NCBI RefSeq assembly: GCF_900094625.1
Contig: NZ_FMAJ01000014.1
Span: 62,001-126,000 of the forward strand
Direction: 5' to 3'
Source of the DNA: Rhizobium aethiopicum
Lineage (GTDB): Bacteria; Pseudomonadota; Alphaproteobacteria; Rhizobiales; Rhizobiaceae
Length of the DNA: 64,000 bases
Shown here: positions 22,091 to 30,535 of the stretch, one piece after another
Numbering within the stretch: position 1 is the first letter of the stretch
Layout of the letters: the number at the start of each line of letters is the position of its first letter
Position numbers and translations under genes: made by a program
Notes under the pieces: model-generated
Database searches by the model: none
Seen by the model: the letters and a program-made list of their open reading frames with translations, nothing else
Told to the model about the DNA's origin: nothing

Positions 22091-23397
22091 GCGAAGGCGA
22101 AAACCATCACCACGGCAGGAACGAGATCATTATCGTCAAGCGGCACGGCGGCGGTGATCACGACGGTGCCCATGGCGGTGCATGGAAAATTGCCTATGCC
22201 GACTTCATGACGGCGATGATGGCATTCTTCCTGGTCATGTGGCTGGTCAACGCCGCCAACGAAGAGACCAAGGCTGCGGTCGCGACCTATTTCAATCCGA
22301 TCAAGCTTTCCGACGAGAAGCCGACTGAGAGAGGCCTGAAGAAGCCTGTCGACGATGCCGAGGGCGAGGAGAAGAACGAAAAGTCGAAACAGAAGGAAGA
22401 AAATCCGACCGAGGGCAAGTCCGCCGCGGACGGTGACGACCAGACATCGACTTCAGGCGACCAGACCAATTATTCCGAAGCCGATTTCTTCGAGAATCCC
22501 TATTCGGTTCTCGCCGAGATCGCGCAGGAGGTCGGCCAGCAGGCCAATGTCAGCGCCAAGGGCGATGGCGGCGCGGCCGATTCCGGCCCTGCCACCGGCG
22601 CCGATGGCGGCGAAGCCTATCGCGATCCCTTCGATCCGGATTTCTGGACGAAGCAGGTCGAGGTGACAACGGCTGGAAAAACCCTGCCGCCCGGCAAGAG
22701 TGAAGAGCAGGCGGCCGAGAGCGAGACGACGGAGGTCGCCAAGGCAGAAGATATGAAGCCGGCGCCTTTGGCGACCGATCAAAAGCCCGCCAAGGACGCC
22801 AAGCAAACCGAGGGCGTCGAGGCCAAGGACGGCAAGGTGACAGAGGGCAAGGCGCCTGATGAGAAGCAGGCGGAGGCTGACAAGAACGCCGATCGTCCGA
22901 AGGATGCCGACAAGAGCGCGGCTGAGGCCGAGCAGCAGAAGAAGGAAGCAGAACAGCTTCAGGCGCAGATCGCCCAACAGATCGGCGGCGTTGCCGGCAA
23001 GCTTGCCGAAGGCCTGACCGTGACGACATCCGAAGGCGGCCTGCTGGTCAGCATCTCCGACCAGAACGACGATTCGATGTTCAATATCGGTTCGGCTGTT
23101 CCACGCCAGGAGATGGTGCTCGCCATGGAAAGGATCGGTGCGATCCTGAAGGAAAGGGGCGGCGCGGTCGCCATCCGCGGCCATACGGACGGGCGCCAAT
23201 ACAAGGGCGCGCAGAACGAGAACTGGCGGCTTTCGATGGACCGCGCCCAGAGCGCCTACTACATGCTCGTGCGCGGCGGGCTGGAGGAGACGCGGATATC
23301 GCAGGTCTCCGGCTTCGCTGATCGCCGGCTGAAGCTCCCCGCTGACCCGTTCAACGCGGCCAACCGTCGGATCGAGATCCTGGTGCAGGCGGAATAG
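22087..23397 (+). CDS. motB: Flagellar motor stator protein MotB
   Basis: MotB anchors the stator to peptidoglycan. The 436-residue product has one transmembrane helix (WKIAYADFMTAMMAFF..., about residues 33-56) with the proton-carrying Asp at residue 39. The C-terminal OmpA-like domain (RGHTDGRQY...RAQSAYYMLV...ANRRIEILV, about 350-436) binds peptidoglycan. Between them is a very long Lys/Glu/Ala-rich linker of ~250 residues, far longer than in enteric MotB, as known for rhizobial MotB that works with MotC. It overlaps the fliH-like gene by 4 bases and is 10 bases before motC. Confidence 0.97.
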   Translation: MSEGENHHHGRNEIIIVKRHGGGDHDGAHGGAWKIAYADFMTAMMAFFLVMWLVNAANEETKAAVATYFNPIKLSDEKPTERGLKKPVDDAEGEEKNEKSKQKEENPTEGKSAADGDDQTSTSGDQTNYSEADFFENPYSVLAEIAQEVGQQANVSAKGDGGAADSGPATGADGGEAYRDPFDPDFWTKQVEVTTAGKTLPPGKSEEQAAESETTEVAKAEDMKPAPLATDQKPAKDAKQTEGVEAKDGKVTEGKAPDEKQAEADKNADRPKDADKSAAEAEQQKKEAEQLQAQIAQQIGGVAGKLAEGLTVTTSEGGLLVSISDQNDDSMFNIGSAVPRQEMVLAMERIGAILKERGGAVAIRGHTDGRQYKGAQNENWRLSMDRAQSAYYMLVRGGLEETRISQVSGFADRRLKLPADPFNAANRRIEILVQAE

Positions 23398-23407
23398 GGA
23401 TAGTCGG

Positions 23408-24703
23408 ATGGCGCGTCGGCAGCATCGCTACTTCGGATTTTTGGCCCTCGGCCTGGCGATGTTTTCGCCTGCCGCAGCCGATGCGCAGGATCCCGACGAT
23501 CTTGCGCCGTACAAGATGCTGCGATCGCTGCAGTTCGTGCAGGATTCCGTCGTCGCCGGCGATCATTCGGCCGGCGAGATGCAGCGCTTCATGCTGGGCA
23601 CCATCGACGAGCGGCTGCGCACGGCCGATACGCAGATCTTCGATGACGACCGCAATGTCGATGCGGCGCTGATCTATACGATGAGCGGCGGCAATCCGCA
23701 GACGCTCGAATATCTGATCGCCCATGACGTCAACGGCTATTTCGACAACCGCGTTACCGATGTGCTGCGCAAATATCTGAGCGGCAAGGGACTGCTCGTC
23801 GCCAAGACGCTGGAGGAAACCGCCAGGGAGTATCGCGACAAGAAGATCGGCCCCTACCTGGCGCTGATCGGCGGCAATGTGCTCATTGCGACGAAACCGG
23901 CAGACGCGCTTGGCCTCTACGACGAGGCCCGTCTTGCTGCGCCTGGCACGATCGTCGAGGAGGCGGCGTTGCGCCGTTCTCTCGCCATCTGCGTCGATAA
24001 GGGAATGCTCGACAAGGGGCTCGCCTATTCGCAGCGTTATGTCAGACGCTTCCTGCATTCGCCCTATGCCAGCCAGTTCGCCGATCTTTTCGTCAAGCTC
24101 GTCGTCGCTCATGATCACGACGTGACACCGCAGAGTGTCGTCGATATCCTGTCCTTCATGGATGCCCCCCGCCAGCGCGAGGTCTATCTGCGCATCGCCC
24201 GCGCTGCCGCAATATCGGGCAAGTCCGACCTGACGCGCATGGCGGTCGAACGGGTGCAACTGCTTGGCGCGGGCACCGACAATGCCTTCGGCCCGCTCGC
24301 GAATTTTTATGGCGGCATGGCCGGCCTTCCCACTGAGGATATCGACCAGGCGGCGAAGAATGTCAGCGGCATCGACGGCAACAGGCTTTCGCCGCGGGAT
24401 CAGGCGCTGCAGGCGGCGGCGCGATCCGTTGCCGAGCAGATCCTGCGCGCGCCGGATCCGGCAAGCTTGACGCAAGCATCCGATCCTAACACTTCGCATC
24501 AAGAAATCACTTCTGAAAAGGCTGCGGCGATAGCCACGCAACCGGGGACGCGAGACGCGCTTCCCCAGCCTGTTCCGGGAGGTGTGGCATCGACTGGCCA
24601 GAGCCAGGATACCGACTCCTCATTCAACGCATTTGTGACGACCAGCCGATCCAAGCTCGACGAGATCGATGGTCTTCTGGCGCAGGAAGGCAACGAACAA
24701 TGA
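23408..24703 (+). CDS. motC: Periplasmic motility protein MotC
   Basis: MotC is a periplasmic protein that in S. meliloti interacts with MotB and is needed for full motility. The 431-residue product has a signal peptide (hydrophobic YFGFLALGLAMFSP, cut near ADAQD) and an otherwise soluble, helix-rich body. There are no enzyme motifs. The C-terminal ~60 residues are Ser/Thr/Gln-rich and probably disordered. It follows motB by 10 bases and overlaps fliK by 4 bases. Assignment rests on position between motB and fliK and on the periplasmic architecture; its chaperone MotE is encoded at 10612. Confidence 0.9.
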   Translation: MARRQHRYFGFLALGLAMFSPAAADAQDPDDLAPYKMLRSLQFVQDSVVAGDHSAGEMQRFMLGTIDERLRTADTQIFDDDRNVDAALIYTMSGGNPQTLEYLIAHDVNGYFDNRVTDVLRKYLSGKGLLVAKTLEETAREYRDKKIGPYLALIGGNVLIATKPADALGLYDEARLAAPGTIVEEAALRRSLAICVDKGMLDKGLAYSQRYVRRFLHSPYASQFADLFVKLVVAHDHDVTPQSVVDILSFMDAPRQREVYLRIARAAAISGKSDLTRMAVERVQLLGAGTDNAFGPLANFYGGMAGLPTEDIDQAAKNVSGIDGNRLSPRDQALQAAARSVAEQILRAPDPASLTQASDPNTSHQEITSEKAAAIATQPGTRDALPQPVPGGVASTGQSQDTDSSFNAFVTTSRSKLDEIDGLLAQEGNEQ

Positions 24704-26142
24704 TGGATTTGAGCGTCTCGGGCGGAGCCTCTGGTGCGGAAGCGACTGCGGCCGCGAAATCCGCGAAAGCTGGAAAAGGCGATGCCGCCGGTCAGAAGGG
24801 CGACTTCTCCGATGTGCTTGCCACGGCACGCGGCAGCGCTGGCAACGACGCGCCCGACAATGTACAGCCGAATGAGGGCATCGTCGATGGCGATGCTGGC
24901 AAGGCTGCGCTGACGATCCGCAGCCGCAGCGGTGCCAAACCGTTGATCGATCTTGGTGACGCGGCGCTGAAGGCACAGACCGACGCACAGCCGGAAACGA
25001 CTGCCAATGTCGGAAAGGCCGTCGCAAAGCAGGCAAAGGATCGGCTCAAACTGCCGGCGGACCTCGGCAAACTCGATGCTGAGGATCAGTCCGCCGGCGA
25101 AGCCGCGCAGGCGGCCAAGGGCGTCAAGCACATCAAGACAGAGATCTCGGGAACGGACGCGGAAAGGGACAGCGAGGCCGATGACGGCGGCATTTCCGAT
25201 GTGCTCGGCCTGCTGAAGCAGGAGCCCGCCGAGGGGACGGTCGCTCTGCCGGCCGTGGCAGCCGCGCATCAAGCCTCTGGAAAGACCGGCGAGGCTGGAT
25301 CTGTCGACGAGAAGACCGGTGCTATTGACGCCAAAACGGGTGGCCACGCATCCGACGCCCTGGCGGCCGTTAGCGGCAATCTTGAAAGCGTCAAGGCTGA
25401 TGACATCAGGGTGCCCGGCGCGGAGAACCCCGAATCCACTGACGGCAGGACGTTCCGGATCAGCCGCGCCGATGGCCGCGGCGTGTCGATGGATGTTCAG
25501 ATTGGCGCGGAACAGGCCGGGCCGAAGGACGGCTCTAGGAAGACCGATGTCGAAAACGTCTCGGTCCTCGAATCGCGTCGCTATATAGGCCTGGCGCAGA
25601 ATACCAATTCCGCCGCCGTCACCGCCGCTCTCTCCGGCGATTCCGAATGGGCGCGCGCCATGCAACCGAGTTCGGCGCTTTCCAATGCGGCGGAATGGAC
25701 AAACACCGGCAAGGTGGTCAATACGCTGAAAATCCAGATGAACCCGATCGATCTTGGTCTGGTGACGGCGACCATGCGCCTGGCCGGCGACGCCCTCAAC
25801 GTCGACCTCAAAGTCGAAACCGGCGCAGCCTATCGGCAGCTGAAGGAAGACCACGGCAAGATTCTCGAAGCGCTGCGCAGCCAGGGCTATGCGGTCGACA
25901 ACGTCACCATCAGCATGGCGCCCGTCGAGCGCGCCGACGCTGGCAACCAGGCGGGCAACCAGGGGCAGGCCTCCCAGCAGCAGTCGCTTCCACAGCAGGG
26001 GCAGGGCGGCGAGGCGCGCGAGCGCTATATTCAGACGGCGCAGCGGACGGGCGGAGGCTTCAATGGCGCAGGTGAGATCGGTATTGAAGACGCTCGCGCT
26101 GGCGGCGCTGTCGGCAGCCGCGCTGGCGGTGTTTACCTCTGA
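24700..26142 (+). CDS. fliK: Hook-length control protein FliK (MotD of rhizobia)
   Basis: FliK is the secreted ruler that ends hook growth and triggers the export switch in FlhB. The 480-residue product has a long low-complexity Ala/Asp/Lys/Gly-rich N-terminal part (1-340). Its C-terminal Flg_hook domain (about 345-410) has LKIQMNPIDLGLVTATMRLAGDAL and LKVETGAAYRQLKEDH followed by a Gln-rich tail. In S. meliloti this gene was first called motD. It overlaps motC by 4 bases, and its last 80 bases overlap the start of the transglycosylase gene in another frame. Confidence 0.9.
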   Translation: MMDLSVSGGASGAEATAAAKSAKAGKGDAAGQKGDFSDVLATARGSAGNDAPDNVQPNEGIVDGDAGKAALTIRSRSGAKPLIDLGDAALKAQTDAQPETTANVGKAVAKQAKDRLKLPADLGKLDAEDQSAGEAAQAAKGVKHIKTEISGTDAERDSEADDGGISDVLGLLKQEPAEGTVALPAVAAAHQASGKTGEAGSVDEKTGAIDAKTGGHASDALAAVSGNLESVKADDIRVPGAENPESTDGRTFRISRADGRGVSMDVQIGAEQAGPKDGSRKTDVENVSVLESRRYIGLAQNTNSAAVTAALSGDSEWARAMQPSSALSNAAEWTNTGKVVNTLKIQMNPIDLGLVTATMRLAGDALNVDLKVETGAAYRQLKEDHGKILEALRSQGYAVDNVTISMAPVERADAGNQAGNQGQASQQQSLPQQGQGGEARERYIQTAQRTGGGFNGAGEIGIEDARAGGAVGSRAGGVYL

Positions 26143-26647
26143 GGCGGCCGCTTCCACCGGCGCCTGCGAACGTGAAATCCGGTCGGCTGCCGCCAAATAT
26201 GGTATCCCGGAAGGCATCCTCTATTCGGTCGGCCTTACGGAAACCGGCCGTAAGGGTTCACTCTACCCCTATGCCATGAACGTCGAAGGCAAGGCGTTTT
26301 TTCCACCCTCGGAAGAGGACGCGATGCGGCAGTTCGATGTCGCCCGTAGAAGCGGAGCAAAGCTCATCGACATCGGATGTATGCAGATCAATCACTATTA
26401 CCACAGCGAGAATTTCGCCTCCGCCGAGGATATGTTCGATCCGCATCGCAACGTCGAATACGCGGCGAAGTTTCTCCGCAACCTTCATGACCGCCATGAG
26501 ACGTGGACGATGGCGGTAGCCAGATACCATGCAGGCCCGAATAACGATCCCGCGCAGAAGCAATATGTCTGTCGCGTCATCGCCAATTTGGTGGCCACCG
26601 GCTACGGCAAATGGACTCCCAATGCGAGTAACTTTTGCCAAAATTAA
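26063..26647 (+). CDS. Lytic transglycosylase of the flagellar cluster (SltF-like)
   Basis: From the ATG at 26063 (GGAGG 5-6 bases upstream) the product is 194 residues with a signal peptide (to EAAAS). It has an SLT-type domain: catalytic Glu in YSVGLTETGRKG, the motif IDIGCMQINHYYH, and MAVARYHAGPNN. Such enzymes cut peptidoglycan glycan strands; in Rhodobacter, SltF does so for the rod. The flgJ-like gene at 36653 lacks a muramidase domain, so this enzyme probably supplies it. The start lies inside fliK, an 80-base overlap in a different frame. It is followed by the long region ahead of rem. Confidence 0.88.
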   Translation: MAQVRSVLKTLALAALSAAALAVFTSEAAASTGACEREIRSAAAKYGIPEGILYSVGLTETGRKGSLYPYAMNVEGKAFFPPSEEDAMRQFDVARRSGAKLIDIGCMQINHYYHSENFASAEDMFDPHRNVEYAAKFLRNLHDRHETWTMAVARYHAGPNNDPAQKQYVCRVIANLVATGYGKWTPNASNFCQN

Positions 26648-26735
26648 TTCAACCAAAAATAGAATCGCCGAATTATGACGAAACTGTGCCGTAATGTGGC
26701 AGGAATCCGGCGCGAAATTGGTGCGCAAGTCACAT

Positions 26736-26750
26736 TTAACTGCTCGTTAA
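26736..26750 (+). promoter_or_regulatory. Perfect CtrA-type site 1 upstream of rem/ftcR
   Basis: TTAA-CTGCTCG-TTAA, followed by C. Exact match to TTAA-N7-TTAA, 177 bases before the rem ATG. Seven bases before it is a CGCAAG (26724-26729), the core of the flagellar promoter box, so the two could compete. Confidence 0.6.
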
Positions 26751-26821
26751 CTTTTCCACGAAACTTTTGTGTGGATATTCAAGGGCGCCTACTACATCTA
26801 GATCAAATCGCCACGCAGGTC

Positions 26822-26836
26822 TTAATCAATTATTAA
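26822..26836 (+). promoter_or_regulatory. Perfect CtrA-type site 2 upstream of rem/ftcR
   Basis: TTAA-TCAATTA-TTAA, a second exact match to the CtrA consensus, 91 bases before the rem start. The whole 280-base region (26648-26927) is AT-rich compared with its neighbours and holds no gene. Confidence 0.6.
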
Positions 26837-26927
26837 TTCCTGCCATTCACTTTAACGAGTTGTCGCCGATTCGCGCGATTCGTACCCATAGATCATCGAA
26901 GTGCCACGCTGATTCGGAGGCGGACGA

Positions 26928-27599
26928 ATGATCGTAGTGGTTGATGAGCGCGAGCTCGTAAAAGACGGATACACATCTCTGTTCGGCCGGGAGGGCATCC
27001 CCTCGACCGGCTTTGATCCATCGGAATTCGGCGAGTGGGTGCAGACCGCCGCCGATTCGGATATTGCGGCGGTCGAGGCCTTCCTGATCGGTCAGGGCCA
27101 GCGCAGTCTCGAGCTGCCCCGGGCGATCCGGGACCGTTCGATGGCGCCGGTGATCGCGGTCAGCGATCAGCCTTCCCTCGAAAACACGCTCGCGCTGTTC
27201 GATTGCGGCGTCGACGACGTGGTGCGCAAACCGGTCCATCCCCGCGAAATCCTCGCAAGGGCGGCCGCGATCCGGCGCCGGCTGAAGGCGATCGCCAATT
27301 ACACCGATATCGGCGGCATCCGCGTCTTCTCCGATGGTCGCGACCCCGAGATCAATGGCGAAGTCTTTGCGCTTCCCCGGCGCGAGCGCCGCATCCTCGA
27401 ATATTTGATCGCCAATCGCGGTCGCCGGGTCACCAAGACCCAGATCTTCAACGCCATCTACGGCATCTTCGATGAAGAGGTCGAGGAGAACGTCGTCGAA
27501 AGCCACATCTCGAAGCTGCGCAAGAAGCTGCGCAAGAAGCTCGGCGTCGATCCGGTCGATTCCAAGCGCTTCCTTGGCTACTGCATCGATTGGGCCTGA
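26928..27599 (+). CDS. rem: Rem/FtcR orphan OmpR-family flagellar master regulator
   Basis: Rem (S. meliloti) and FtcR (Brucella) activate flagellar genes. The 223-residue product has an N-terminal receiver-like domain and a C-terminal winged helix (about 125-220: ALPRRERRILEYLIANRGRRVTKTQIF...ESHISKLRKKLRKK). In the receiver the acidic pair (Asp6/Glu7), the switch Ser79 and the Lys101-Pro are kept, but the phospho-accepting Asp position holds Glu50 (in VEAFLIG). No histidine kinase gene is adjacent. Two perfect CtrA-type sites lie upstream, suggesting cell-cycle control. A hairpin follows, so it is probably monocistronic. It is the likely reader of the CGCAAG boxes described here. Confidence 0.93.
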   Translation: MIVVVDERELVKDGYTSLFGREGIPSTGFDPSEFGEWVQTAADSDIAAVEAFLIGQGQRSLELPRAIRDRSMAPVIAVSDQPSLENTLALFDCGVDDVVRKPVHPREILARAAAIRRRLKAIANYTDIGGIRVFSDGRDPEINGEVFALPRRERRILEYLIANRGRRVTKTQIFNAIYGIFDEEVEENVVESHISKLRKKLRKKLGVDPVDSKRFLGYCIDWA

Positions 27600-27607
27600 T
27601 TTTCTCG

Positions 27608-27624
27608 GCCGGGCGGCGCCCGGC
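27608..27624 (+). terminator. Hairpin after rem
   Basis: GCCGGGC-GGC-GCCCGGC, a perfect 7-bp GC stem with a 3-base loop, 8 bases after the rem stop. There is no T-run; it may act as a weak terminator or protect the mRNA end. Confidence 0.5.
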
Positions 27625-27663
27625 TGGACTGATATTGGCCTCGCAACTCCCAATGACAGACAG

Positions 27664-27691
27664 CTTCACGCAAGGCCCGGCAAATACTCTT
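27664..27691 (+). promoter_or_regulatory. Candidate flagellar promoter box upstream of flgE
   Basis: CTTCACGCAAG (27664-27674), 9 bases, then ATACTCTT. The CGCAAG edge is 47 bases from the flgE ATG, like flgB (43) and motA (52). It implies a separate promoter for the hook operon after rem. Confidence 0.5.
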
Positions 27692-27720
27692 GAGCATAAC
27701 GGGTAAAACGAGGTTTTCAG

Positions 27721-29025
27721 ATGAGCATTTTCGGCAGCATGAAGACGGCAGTGTCGGGCATGAACGCGCAGGCGAACCGCCTCAGCACCGTCGCCGACAA
27801 CATCGCCAACGTGAACACCACCGGCTACAAGGCCGTGTCGACCAGCTTCTCGTCGTTGGTCCTGCCTTCCTCGGGCGGCAACTACAATTCCGGCGGCGTC
27901 CAGACCTCGGTGCGCCAGGCTGTCTCCGACCAGGGCGATATTTCCTACACCACGTCGCCCACCGACCTTGCGATTTCCGGTGACGGCTTCTTCATCGTGC
28001 AAGGACCCGACGGTACGCCGGTCCTGACCCGTGCGGGCGACTTCCAAAAGGACGACGAAGGCAACCTCGTCAATGCCGCCGGCTTCCAGCTGATGGGTTA
28101 TTCCTATGACTCCGGCGCTCCTGCCGTCGTCGTCAACGGTTTCGATGGTCTCGTTCCCGTCAACGTCAATCAGGAAGGCCTGACCGCCATCGCCTCGACG
28201 TCGGGTGTCTTCAAAGGCAACCTCGATTCCAACGCCAAGGTAGCTCCGGTCGCTCCTGCGACGGCGCCGAGCGCCAACCTTGCCACGACAACGACCGATA
28301 CCAAAAAGTTCTCGATGGTCGCCTACGACCGTCTCGGAAACAAGGTGATGTATGACTTTTACTTCACCAAGACCGCCGTCGTCACGCCGCCGCCGGCGCC
28401 TCCCGGTGTTGCCAGCACCTGGGAAGTTTCGATCTATCGCAACGCCGATGCGGCCGTTGGCGGAACGTCGTCCTTCCCCTACACTACTGCCGGTGGTGAC
28501 GTTGGCCTCGGCTCACTGACATTCGACGCCAACGGCAAGATGATTTCGTCCGGCGCAATTCCGATCGTCGATCCGGTGACCGGTCTGACGATTAACATGG
28601 ATCTCTCCGGTTTCACCCAGCTCGGCGCCGATTTCGCTGGCACCGGTACACCGAACGGCCAGGCTGCGAGTCCCGTCAAGGACGTCACGATAGACGGGGA
28701 CGGTATCGTCTATGCCAAATATGAAGACGGCAGCACCAAGCCGCTTTACCGCGTTCCGCTGGCCAATGTCGCAAGCCCTGACAAGCTGACGCTGATGAGC
28801 GGCAACGTCTACAGCGCCAACGGCCAGTCTGGCGTCACGGTAACGGGTTTCCCGCAGACCAACGGCCTCGGCACGATTAAGGCGGGCGCTCTCGAAGGTT
28901 CGAACGTCGACCTTGCAGGCGAACTGACCGAGATGATCGAGTCGCAGCGCAGCTATACCGCCAATTCGAAAGTTTTTCAGACGGGTTCCGACATCATGGA
29001 CGTACTCGTCAATCTCAAGAGATAA
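27721..29025 (+). CDS. flgE: Flagellar hook protein FlgE
   Basis: FlgE polymerises into the hook. The 434-residue product starts MSIFGSMKTAVSGMNAQAN and has the rod/hook signature STVADNIANVNTTGYKA. A large Thr/Ala/Pro-rich middle domain (about 150-360) is exposed on the hook. It ends LEGSNVDLAGELTEMIESQRSYTANSKVFQTGSDIMDVLVNL. A promoter box lies just upstream. It heads the run flgE-flgK-flgL-flaF-flbT-flgD. Secure from both termini and order. Confidence 0.96.
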   Translation: MSIFGSMKTAVSGMNAQANRLSTVADNIANVNTTGYKAVSTSFSSLVLPSSGGNYNSGGVQTSVRQAVSDQGDISYTTSPTDLAISGDGFFIVQGPDGTPVLTRAGDFQKDDEGNLVNAAGFQLMGYSYDSGAPAVVVNGFDGLVPVNVNQEGLTAIASTSGVFKGNLDSNAKVAPVAPATAPSANLATTTTDTKKFSMVAYDRLGNKVMYDFYFTKTAVVTPPPAPPGVASTWEVSIYRNADAAVGGTSSFPYTTAGGDVGLGSLTFDANGKMISSGAIPIVDPVTGLTINMDLSGFTQLGADFAGTGTPNGQAASPVKDVTIDGDGIVYAKYEDGSTKPLYRVPLANVASPDKLTLMSGNVYSANGQSGVTVTGFPQTNGLGTIKAGALEGSNVDLAGELTEMIESQRSYTANSKVFQTGSDIMDVLVNLKR

Positions 29026-29044
29026 GTAAGGTAACGGCTAAGCC

Positions 29045-30532
29045 ATGTCGCTCACGTCCGCACTTAATACCGCGCAGAGCATATTCAACAATACCGGCAC
29101 GCAGAGTAGTGTCGTATCGAACAATATCTCGAATGCCGGCAACAAAGATTACGTGCGCCGGCAGGCAATGCTCACCACGTCCCTGAACGGTGCGCAGGTC
29201 GTTCAGATCAATCGTGCACAGGAAGACGCCCTGCTGCGTCAGTATCTGAAGACCTCTTCTCAGGACAGCGCCCAGCAGACCCTGCTGGGCGGTCTTGAAG
29301 ACCTTAAATCGATCATGGGCGGCAACGACTACGAAACGTCGCCCTCCACCTATCTCGGTGTTTTCCAGCAGAAGCTTCAGGCGTTCCGCACGACGCCCGG
29401 CAGCACGGTCGCCGCTCAAGGCGCCATCACCGCCGCCCAGGACGTCGCCAACTCGCTGAACAATGCCTCCCGATCCGTTCAGGACGTTCGCGCTAGCGCC
29501 GACAAGGAAATCACCACCGCCGTCGATACGCTGAACACGCTGCTCAGCCAGTTCGAGAAGGCCAACAATGCGGTCAAGACTGCGACGGCTTCCGGTACGG
29601 ATGCATCCGGCGCTCTCGATGAACGCGAGAAAGCCCTGAAGCAGATTTCGCAGCTCGTCGGCGTCAGCGCGACGACGCGCGACAATAACGACATGGTGCT
29701 GAGCACGCCCGACGGAACGATCCTGTTCGAGACGATCCCGCGCAAGGTGACGTTCAAGTCCCAGGATGTCTATACCGCCACGACCGTCGGCAATTCCGTC
29801 TACATCGACGGTGTTGCACTGCCGCTGGGCAAGGGCTCGACGACGACGGGGCAGGGCAGCCTCCAGTCGCTGCTGCAGATCCGCGACGAGATCGCTCCCA
29901 ATTTCCAGAAACAGCTCGACGAAGTCGCTCGCGGTCTGGTCTCGCTCTTCAAGGAGCAGAATACCGCAGGGCCACCAGCCTATGTGCCGGGCCTCTTCAC
30001 CTGGAGCGGCGGCACGGTCGATACCGGCGCCGTCGCGGTTGCCGGCATGGCGTCGACCATCACGGTCAGCAGCCGCGTCATCACCTCGCAGGGCGGCGAT
30101 CCGATGCGTTTGCGCGACGGCGGCGTCAACGTTACCGGCCTCGTCCTGAACACGTCAGGCGTCAGCGGCTACACAACCGAACTCGACCGCCTATATACCG
30201 CGATGAGCGCCGACATTGATTTCGACCCGGCAGCGGGAGCGCCGGTCGGTTTTGACGCTACAACGGGCATCGATTCGAACGTCAGCATCATGGAATACGC
30301 GACGAATTCCCTCGGATGGCTCGAGCAGTATCGCAGCAACGCCACGACGGCGGCGGAAAATACCTCTGCGGCACTGTCGCGCTCCGACGAAGCCTATTCC
30401 AATGAGACGGGCGTCAATCTCGACGAGGAGCTGACGCTGCTTCTCGACATCGAGCAGTCCTATAAGGCGGCGACCAAGATTTTGAACGCCGTTGACGAAA
30501 TGCTGAAGTCATTGCTGGATATCGCGAGTTAA
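29045..30532 (+). CDS. flgK: Hook-filament junction protein FlgK (HAP1)
   Basis: FlgK is the first junction protein between hook and filament. The 495-residue product has the N-terminal MSLTSALNTAQSIFNNTGTQSSVVSNNISNAGNKDYVRRQ motif of HAP1. It also has coiled-coil flanks, a variable middle and the C-terminal GVNLDEELTLLLDIEQSYKAATKILNAVDEMLKSLL. It starts 19 bases after flgE and is 3 bases before flgL. Slightly shorter than the enteric protein (~547), as usual in rhizobia. Confidence 0.95.
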   Translation: MSLTSALNTAQSIFNNTGTQSSVVSNNISNAGNKDYVRRQAMLTTSLNGAQVVQINRAQEDALLRQYLKTSSQDSAQQTLLGGLEDLKSIMGGNDYETSPSTYLGVFQQKLQAFRTTPGSTVAAQGAITAAQDVANSLNNASRSVQDVRASADKEITTAVDTLNTLLSQFEKANNAVKTATASGTDASGALDEREKALKQISQLVGVSATTRDNNDMVLSTPDGTILFETIPRKVTFKSQDVYTATTVGNSVYIDGVALPLGKGSTTTGQGSLQSLLQIRDEIAPNFQKQLDEVARGLVSLFKEQNTAGPPAYVPGLFTWSGGTVDTGAVAVAGMASTITVSSRVITSQGGDPMRLRDGGVNVTGLVLNTSGVSGYTTELDRLYTAMSADIDFDPAAGAPVGFDATTGIDSNVSIMEYATNSLGWLEQYRSNATTAAENTSAALSRSDEAYSNETGVNLDEELTLLLDIEQSYKAATKILNAVDEMLKSLLDIAS

Positions 30533-30535
30533 GCC

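Noticed and set aside
26719..26738. CGCAAG upstream of rem as a seventh full promoter box
   Set aside because: Only the core matches; the preceding CTTC is absent and the downstream element is poor, so it is mentioned only as context for the CtrA site.
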